From positions 62,001-126,000 of the forward strand of contig JACGCM010001511.1 of the NCBI GenBank assembly GCA_014058105.1: a stretch of 64,000 bases of DNA, written 5' to 3'. The position numbers were made by a program, and so were the translations under genes. A model generated the notes under the pieces. It worked only from the letters and a program-made list of their open reading frames with translations. It was not told the DNA's origin and did no database searches. Source of the DNA: Kingdonia uniflora (taxonomy: Eukaryota > Streptophyta > Magnoliopsida > Ranunculales > Circaeasteraceae). Shown here piece after piece: positions 57,132-64,000 of this stretch (position 1 is its first letter; each line of letters starts with the position of its first letter).

Positions 57132-59693
57132 ATGAGTATGGGGAGGTCAGAGGGAGATTTGGGAAAGATAGATGAAAATAAATTAAAATATAGAGCAGGG
57201 GGCAATGAAGTAAAGGTGTTTTCAACGAAAAGGTTTAAGACGTCTGACATTAATTGTAGAAAGGATGCCTCGATTCCTAAACCGAGGGCGGCTCCTGCGA
57301 GGCCCAATAACTGCCAGCAGTTAAAGAGAAAAAATATAAATAATGCTTCCTCTTCCTTATTCAAACATTTATCAAATTTTAAAAAATTGAAGTGCAGTGG
57401 CAGAGGAAAAATAAAAAATAGCAGAGAATTTCGTAAGAAATTAATCGAGAGTGATCAACAATTAAAGCGAGAGAGAATTGTAGACACTGAGTCACGAAGG
57501 TGGTTTTATAGCAGCGTTGTGAGGGAAGGATTTGGCGCTGGGTCCGATTTATATTCTGACATAGAAGGTTAGTAGATGATTTGTGATACTATGAATGTGT
57601 TTCTTTTGAAAATCCTTCTTCGTGGTATTCAAATATAAAAATTATTATTTATAGCAATCTATAAAAATCTATTAGATATATTTGTAAAATGAGATATGAA
57701 AGATATATGTATGTGAGTGATGTATATGTAAAAGATAATTATGGAATACCTGGACTGTATGTAACTCGAGCGTGAGGAGTTTGTGTAGGATCAAACCTCA
57801 TCTATAGTATCGTAGTTAATATGGTGGCTTCACCTGTTAATGAGGCATCGACCACTTGTTGATCGACTGAGTCCGAGAATGTAGTATCTGATTGGGAGGA
57901 TGAAGTAAAAGTTGTTTAATTTCCATATTTCCCTATAAAATTGGTATCCTATCCTCCAAATTTTGATGTGTTTAGAGAGTTTTGTAAAGCTAAAGCTTCT
58001 GTAGAGGGAAGATGGGGTAATTTTGTAGAACATGTTGGCAGACATTTTAGAAGTTGTATTATAGGATCTGGAGAGGAACATTTCTTTTTGTTGTCTAATT
58101 TAGAGAAGGAGAAACTAGATAGGGGGTTAGACGAATCAATCTCCTCGGAGTAGTATGATGGAAATGTCCAAGGTGACCTGGAAGAGGATTTTTAATGTTA
58201 TTTATCTCAAATTTAGTATGGATTATGTCTGCCCCTTAGTAATCTTGCAATAAAGATTATAAATATTATTGGAATATCTCCTGTTCAGTTGAATGGGAAT
58301 ATACGGGAGGTAATTAATGTCTATAAATTTTTGAATAAGTTATGGGAGGAGGATGAGGTTGAGAGGAGGATATCATCTGAAGATGTCTTACAGTTTTATG
58401 GTGTGAAATACTATTCTGCAAGTGGAAGGGCATACTTTTTTGAGAGTTCGACTCGACCTCTTTCCTTCAATCTGAATTTAGTAGGTCAAATGTAGAACGG
58501 TAATATAATATGGGTGAAGGGTGATTGCCAATGGAGAGATGATGAAGAACCCATGGAACTTCTATTTAGAACTATAAAACAAAGTAAGTATAACAATATA
58601 TAATGTATAATATTAAAATGTTAAAATTTTATACTGTTTTGTTGGTGATAATGTGTTGTTGATTGATAGGTCCTCAATCGATGGAGACGAAGGAGTCTTT
58701 GTTAGATATTGTTGCTCAGGAAGAGATTGAGCTCGAGGCTATTTTGTATGAACTTGGCATCAACAAAAAGAAATATGCTAACATCTAGTCTAAAAATGCT
58801 CAAAAGTCTCAAACAACGAGGTTAATGATCGGTGTTCGTGGCAGTAAGAAGACGGGAGCTGATGGAGAGAGATGAGTGGTCTTGCCCAAGTCCTCTGGAG
58901 TAGACTTTGCGGGTGTACCAGAGTCTACAATGTCGAGCAAGCTAGCCCGGGAGTTTCCAAGGAAGAAGATGCTGAAGCGTGGCTCGACCTCTGGAACCAC
59001 AGGAAGTAGTGAGGTCGAAGGAGGGACGAAGAAGAGAAAGGTTGACCCCCCTTCTTAACTGGCTGGGGTAAAGGCTTCAGATTATTGACTTGGTGAAGAA
59101 GATGAGTTGAAAGTGGTAGAGGATAGGGCGAAGCTTGCAGTTGGCAATGGTGAGGAGGTAATGAGTAAAATGGTAAGTTTGGTGATTTGAGCATATGCTA
59201 AATTCGGTATGATGATTCGAGCTAACAATGTGGTCGACGTTGTTATGTTTTTGTAAGCTGCTCGTTTGATGAAGGGGATCTACCTCGGGGAGGAGGAGGA
59301 AAAGTCTAGCTTAAAAAGTGGAAGGCTGAGCTCGAGAAGAAGGTAGCTCATTTGAATGCTGACTTGGTTATGGTGGGGAAGTGACTGGACTCCCTAAATG
59401 CTTCTTAAGAGGTGGAGATCAACGAGCTGATAGTGGAAGAGCAAAAGAATTTGGGGGAGGTGGTAATCTAGCGTGATTGACTTGAGCGCCACCTCCTAAA
59501 AATGGGGTACTCCAAAGCTGAGGTGAATGACATTATGGGGAATACCTATGTTGAAGAGGAAGAAGATGATGAGGCAGAAGATATCGCGGTTGAAGTCGTA
59601 GATGGGTTAGATGGCGTCTCTCCCCAAACGGGGTAAAACAACCAAGGTGATGACAATGAGCGTCCAGAGGAAGGGAACGAGAAGGTAGAGTAG
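57132..59693 (+). pseudogene. Antisense gene a1 of element D (Transposase_28-like)
   Basis: Three exons joined in one frame. 57132-57567 is basic (SEGDLGKIDENKLKYRAGGN, QQLKRKNINN). 57816-58583 carries the core: YPPNFDVFREFCKAKASVEG, then LPLSNLAIKIINIIGISPVQ and LNGNIREVINVYKFLNKLW, then GRAYFFESSTRPLSFNLNLV and WVKGDCQWRDDEEPMELLF. 58670-59693 has a helical part and an acidic tail. Introns are GTTAG...CGTAG (phase 1) and GTAAGT...GATAG (phase 1). The LPL...P-x-QL motif is typical of the plant putative gypsy-type transposon family. In-frame stops are present in every part and there is a frameshift near 59300. Function unknown. Confidence 0.75.
58584..58669 (+). other. Intron of antisense gene a1, element D
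   Basis: Donor AAA|GTAAGTA and acceptor GATTGATAG|GT, 86 nt, T-rich before the acceptor. The upstream exon leaves one base of a codon, and the reading frame continues correctly into the next exon. E has a GTAAGT donor at the equivalent residue in the same phase (48097), but its acceptor AG seems mutated. Confidence 0.65.
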
Positions 59694-59745
59694 AATGTTG
59701 ACTCTATGATTGTGTGATTATGAAGGGTTTGAAATGTTGTAATTT

Positions 59746-59751
59746 AATAAA
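59746..59751 (+). terminator. Polyadenylation signal of antisense gene a1, element D
   Basis: AATAAA about 53 bases past the stop at 59691-59693, in a T-rich context (AATTTAATAAAACATT). Confidence 0.5.
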
Positions 59752-60202
59752 ACATTATTTGTTGGATTGACTTCTGTAGGCAAAGATGTGCATGTAAACC
59801 ATGTTGTTGAAACTTAAGGACATGCGCCTCAGAATAAAAGAATTAGAGAATGAACTCGCTAAGTAGAAAGACGCATCAGCATCCCTGTTGTCTTCACAAT
59901 TAGAGCTATAGGTTAGAAAAGAACATGAAATATTTGACTTGTATGCTTAATTACTTTAGAGCTACAGAGTAAAAATTAGAGTGTAAAGCAGGCAAAATAC
60001 TTGATAACAGTTTAGGGGCAATGGCATTCAAATGTGTATAGATAATATCAAAGTATTGAAAAAGTTAGAATATAGAAAATGTGTACCTTGGAGTTGGAAG
60101 TATATGTTTTTGTTCATCAAATTGAGATCATAGTTCGACCTTAAGTTTAAAAGTAGTTTCACACAGTAGATATCAAAAAATAAAATTTTTGTTAGAAATA
60201 AG

Positions 60203-61720
60203 ATGTATGTATTGAGTGAGTGTCCTGAATTAGACTTGATATATTGTATCAGTGATGTATTGATCGAATTGGAGTCAGCTCGTTTAAGCGAAGAAGAGAC
60301 ACGCCAATGTAACTAAGAGTTTACGGCGGAGCTTGATAGAATAAGAGAGGCAAACGAGGATAGGGAAGATAAACATGTAAAGGTACATTTCAAGTTTGTT
60401 GAGGAAACTCAAACCGTTGATTACCTTATGCAAGAGAATTTGGAGAAGGATGCCTAAATTAATTAAGTGTAAAAAGAGCTCGCGAATGCGAAGGAAAAGG
60501 CTGCGAAACTCAAAAGCCTGAATGATGTACTAATGGTAAAGAGCAAGGTGGAAGGCATGGCTCGATACCGTATACAGGTGTTAGAAACATCAGAGGAAGA
60601 ATTATGTCATTTTGTGGCTAGTTTGAAAGACTAAATGATTAGCAAAGCGAATGAACAAGAGCAGAATCGAGTTGCTTTGCTGAGTGCTAGGAACGAACTG
60701 AAGTAGTTAAAGAATAAAATGATTGAGAAATATAGGAAGCTAAAGAAAGCTCGAGATGACCAATCTAACTCTGAAATAGTGGTTGAGCAGTTGACTATAA
60801 CTTTACATGCTAAAGATATAGAGTTTCAGTTAGTGCAAAGGAAATATGATTAGTTGAATGAGAGGGTGGTACAATTGAAGACCGATTTGGTTTAGGCTAA
60901 TTCGCATGCCAAAAAAGATGAGGTTGAAGAGCGCTCAAGGAAGAATAAAGGTGATGCTAGGGTCTCCATTGTTGAAGGGGATGTAGTTAGCCTATCAGCT
61001 CGAGTCAGAGAGCTAGAGGGAAATATGGCTTGAACTCAATGCCACGTGCAAAAAGGAAAGGAGTAGTTAAGGGAGTACCAAAGTTAGTTGGACGCTCATC
61101 TTGCTAGGGAATAAGAATTAGAACGGGTTATCAGAGGTAAGGATATTTTGATAAAGAAGAAAGATGAACTATTATAGAAATTTCAAGTTGGGGAAGATTT
61201 AGATAGGGAGCTTGTGGAACTTCGTGCCCATGTGGCAGAATTGAGGGCGATGAACCAGGTTGAATCAGCTAAAGCTGATAAGAAGTCGAAGGAGAAAATT
61301 AAATTTATGTCCCGCTCAGATAGTCAAATAGAATGGCAAGAAACACGGTATAAGAGGTTATAAGAGCGCCTTCAAACGGCAAGAGAGAATTTTTCAAAGA
61401 TGGTTGTGCTAGAGGCATTGTACTCTGAGATGTTAATGGCAGTGATTGCCTATTTTGTTGAAGATATTAGAAGGCTCAAGTTAGAGAGGGATACCTTGCA
61501 CGACTGTTTGTCAGATAAAGGATATATTTGTAGAGCTTAAGTAAATCGAGGAAACTGTATGAACTCCATGGAAACGGAGTTAGGTTCTCGGCCTGCTGAG
61601 TTGGTAAAGGAGGGTAGGATCATTTTGACTGCTCAAGCTCGAGAATTTATGGCTGATTGTCCTCCTATTGTAGGGGAAAGCGTAGCTGAATTCCTTAGAG
61701 TAGGAAAGAATCCTTTGTAG
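60203..61720 (+). pseudogene. Antisense coiled-coil gene a2 of element D
   Basis: From 60233 to the stop at 61718-61720 a single frame of 496 codons can be followed without any frameshift. It encodes heptad-like charged helices (LIELESARLSEEETRQC, LKNKMIEKYRKLKKARDDQS, VVEQLTITLHAKDIEFQLVQ) and a conserved C-terminus (DIRRLKLERDTLHDCLSDKG, ETELGSRPAELVKEGR, AREFMA) shared with B. Fifteen internal stops occur: 8 TAA, 6 TAG and 1 TGA. There is an ATG at 60203 in frame. No known domain. It lies after a1 and before the minisatellite, antisense to D gag-pol. Probably a structural or regulatory protein, but this is not shown. Confidence 0.75.
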
Positions 61721-61764
61721 TGGCTGTATATATAACCTGAAATAGTATCTGCCGCGGACATACT

Positions 61765-62400
61765 GAGAGATGAAAACTAGTTTTAACCTTTGCCTTATCT
61801 TATGTCAGGTTGAGTTCTTTGATTGAAAACTAGTATTACATTTGTTTTAATAGCAGAGTATAATTGCCATAGCCATACTGAGAGATGAAAGCTAGTTTTA
61901 CCTTTGCTTTATCTTATGTTTGGTAGAGTTCTTTGATTTAAAACTAGTATTACCTTCATTTTAATTGCAGAGTATAATTGTCGCAGCCATATTGAGAGAT
62001 GAAAGCTAGTTTTACCTTTGTTTTATCTTATATCTGGCAGAGTTCTTTGATTGAAAACTAGTATTATCTTCATTTTAATCGCAGAGTATAATTGTCGCAA
62101 CCATATTGAGAGATGAAAGTTAGTTTTACATTTTTTTTATCATATGTCTAGTAAAGTTCTTTAATTAAGAACTAGTATTATCTTTATTTTAATCGCAGAA
62201 TATAATTGTCACAGCCATATTGAGAGATGAAAGCTAGTTTTACCTTTGCTTTATCTTATGTCTGGTAGAGTTATTTGATTAAAAACTAGTATTAGCTTCG
62301 TTTTAATCGCAGAGTTTGTATATAGTGCAGTTTGAAAGCAAGTTTTACCTTTGCATTAACCAGAATAGAGGTCGATTGAAAGTTAGTATTACCTTTGCTT
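61765..62400. repeat. Family-1 minisatellite of element D
   Basis: Regular tandem array. The anchor TGAAAGCTAG (or close) begins at 61771, 61886, 62000, 62114, 62228 and 62333, spacing 115, 114, 114, 114 and 105. Each 114-base unit is made of two related halves of about 57: one with TAGTTTTACCTTTGCTTTAT, the other with ACTAGTATTACCTTCATTTT. The short B units match the half-unit, so the 114-base form is a higher-order repeat. Confidence 0.9.
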
Positions 62401-62559
62401 TAATCTATATATTGTCTACTTAAGTAGAGAGTTGTGTGGGAAAAACTTAGAAGTTTTTATTGAATAGATTATAATGTACATTGTATGGAGATGAAATTCT
62501 CACTTTTGGAATGGAAAGGGCGACTAATTTGAGGCATAGTCACCTAGTGTTTCAAGGAT

Positions 62560-62960
62560 TTGAGATATAAACTATTTCTTCAGTCATGAGGTAATATGAT
62601 TCCAGGCCAGTAAGACCAGTCATTTAGAATGTACCCTCCCAATTATCTGTTAGTTTCCCGGCATGTGCCTCTTTTCTACATTGAGGGATTTCTTTGAGGA
62701 CGAGATCATCTATTTGTACAGCGCTTTGAGTTGTCAATCAGCAATCGGTACTCCTTTTAATCTGCTGGAAGTGATCATTTGAAATCGTTGTCGGTGACAA
62801 GGCAGGCAAGGAAGGGCATTCGCAAATCGTCCTCCTTACCTGTATTGCCCCCAGTGTTGATCGTACATACAAAAATACGATTAATGCTGGGGGTTGATAT
62901 TACTTTGGTCTACAAATATCAGGCTTTTATTCCCAAGACCCTGGTAAGATAAGCCAAGGA
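62560..62960 (-). pseudogene. Element D integrase remnant (internal deletion)
   Basis: 62560-62718 corresponds to A at 690-850, the C-terminal end of integrase. At 62718/62719 it jumps to sequence matching A at about 1787 (GCGCTTTGAGTTGTCAATCA). About 930 bases covering the catalytic core are therefore missing. The rest, up to 62960, follows A at 1787-2010. Confidence 0.75.
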
Positions 62961-63044
62961 ATCGGCATGTCTGTTTTTACCTTAAGGAAGATAATCGGGA
63001 GTTGCTTTCGCGAACTGGCTCATCCGATCAACAGCGAGGGCTAT

Positions 63045-63434
63045 TTATTCTATCATCTTGCTATTTCTCTTATATTTCTCAGAGTAATGGTGGACGATGA
63101 GTAGTGAATCTATGTAGAAAGAGTGTTTTAAGATGCCAAGCTCAATTCTGAGGTTGAGTCCATGAATGAGAGCTTCGTATTCGGTGACATTGTTGGAGGC
63201 CTCAAAATCCAAGCAGATTGATTTCACAATTCTATCGTTGGAAGGGTTAATCAATACGATTCCAATTCCTAATCCTGTAAGTCCTGCTGAGCCATCTGCA
63301 AGAAGTCTCCACCCTTTCCTTATGATACATTCAGCTCGCTCGTCAAATTCTTTGGTTGGTAGATCTTTTGTAATTTCTTCTGTAAGGTCAGGATCGTGTT
63401 CCCCCCACTCGGGATCTTCTACTGGAAAATTCAT
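63045..63434 (-). pseudogene. Element D second (archaeal-type) RNase H
   Basis: Open over 129 codons: FDERAECIIRKGWRLLADGS, AGLTGLGIGIVLINPSND, SNNVTEYEALIHGLNLRIEL and FYIDSLLIVHHYSEKYKR. It holds the catalytic set: the first Asp (ADGS), Glu (TEYEAL) and Asp (IDSLLI). This is the best preserved example in the window. An upstream Glu/Asp-rich linker (EDPEWGEHDPDLTEEI) joins it to the first RNase H. The overlapping plus-strand frame is a shadow. Confidence 0.8.
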
Positions 63435-63595
63435 GAGAAAATCGACAATTGCCGACCCTTTTCGGAATGACGTTGTTCGAACTTGAAATCATGTTCTCCC
63501 AAACTGACTGACCATTATTGCACTCTCCTGGATTTTTCTTTGATGGGAAAAACTTCCCAAAGTGGGTAGTTTGTCATGACTTTGTCTTAATGAGC

Positions 63596-64000
63596 TTAAA
63601 AGTAGTACTTAAGTTTCTGTGAAGTATAAACAAGAGTTAGAAGGAGTCTCTCAATTATAGAATACCTCATTTCGGCTGGAGTGAGGGCTTCCCTAACGTA
63701 GTAGACAGGCTTCTCGAGTTCACCCTCAAGCCGAATGAGAACCGAGTTGATAAAAGTATTTGTAACTGCTAGGTAGATGATCAACTCCTTATTATCTACT
63801 AGGGTACTCATTATGGGAGACTTTCCCAAATAGGTTTTGAGATCCTAGAAAGCTGCTTCGTATTCTGACGTCCATTGGATCACTGTATTTGGCTAAAATT
63901 TTCCTCATTTGGTATAACCGCAGAGTAATAGGAATGACCAATGTCAGTGATCTAAAGATTTTAAAATGAACCGGTTGATAGTGGAAATCTTGTCGGCATG
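63596..64000 (-). pseudogene. Element D RNase H (partial at window edge)
   Basis: 63829-63596 encodes GKSPIMSTLVDNKELIIYLA, INSVLIRLEGELEKPVYYVR and YSIIERLLLTLVYTSQKLKY, the start of the first RNase H. Further right (63990-63840) in other frames the end of the RT connection is visible. RT and gag lie outside the window. Confidence 0.8.

Larger units (their letters stand above)
43807..64000 (-). mobile_element. Tat-lineage Ty3/gypsy element D (host of E)
   Basis: Minus-strand element of the A/B family, entering at the right edge with RNase H and continuing leftward: second RNase H, integrase remnant, minisatellite, antisense genes a2 and a1, and the 3' LTR at 44420-43807. Element E (and a partial leader) splits it between about 44900 and 56237. 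Orientation of the LTR, which has a polypurine-type tract on its right, shows it is D's 3' LTR and not B's. Confidence 0.75.

Noticed and set aside
57092..57364. 90-codon minus-strand frame
   Set aside because: Shadow of the plus-strand a1 exon at 57132-57567.
61765..62400. CRISPR array
   Set aside because: Units are diverged and wholly repetitive with no unique spacers, and the context is a plant retrotransposon.
63166..63486. 106-codon plus-strand frame
   Set aside because: Shadow of the minus-strand second RNase H.

Overview
The window looks like repeat-rich nuclear DNA of a flowering plant. It is AT-rich, has no intact cellular gene that I can recognise, holds transferred plastid DNA, and is mostly old plant LTR retrotransposons. 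I can place it as an angiosperm (S-domain receptor kinase, tyrosylprotein sulfotransferase and Tat/Athila element relics) but no closer.

Layout. 1-6867: minus-strand Ty3/gypsy Tat-lineage element A (3' minisatellite, integrase, two RNase H domains, RT, protease, gag, 5' LTR). 6868-8985: remains of a Transposase_24-like (Ptta/En/Spm) gene. 8986-17327: an Athila-like LTR split by a second Athila-like element of the same family (9332-16440). 17328-27638: plastid inverted-repeat DNA (rrn23, trnA, trnI, start of rrn16, all minus) cut in two by a CACTA-like insertion (20391-27165) that carries intron-containing fragments of a tyrosylprotein sulfotransferase gene. 28950-30330: an S-domain receptor kinase pseudogene with a psaA plastid fragment inside a kinase exon. 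30794-31247: a MITE-like element. 32194-33470: a 5'-truncated LINE. 33478-35390: the 3' part of another Athila-like element. 35590-35770: a PAN-domain exon of a second S-domain receptor kinase.

From 35771 to the right edge the sequence is a nest. Tat element B (plus) interrupts the PAN exon. Tat element D (minus, same family as A and B) interrupts B at 43806/43807. Tat element E (minus, a different family) interrupts D.

The most interesting content is a set of genes encoded antisense to gag-pol inside these elements. D carries an antisense gene, a1, with at least three exons (from about 57132 to 59693). It has canonical GT..AG introns, a domain resembling the putative gypsy-type transposon (Transposase_28) family, and an AATAAA soon after the stop. 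E carries a counterpart (45970-49402) with an intron donor at the same place in the domain and in the same phase, and also an AATAAA just after its stop. D and B share a second antisense gene, a2, a long coiled-coil protein. In D, a2 keeps one frame for 1488 nt with 15 internal stops, each one C-to-T step from a Gln or Arg codon. A TATA-like box lies between the 3' LTR and the first antisense exon in both D and E. Minisatellites lie between pol and the antisense genes.

Everything here is decayed. No gag-pol is intact, and the RT YxDD box departs from its usual form in A, B and E. All calls come from reading the sequence; no alignment or database search was run.
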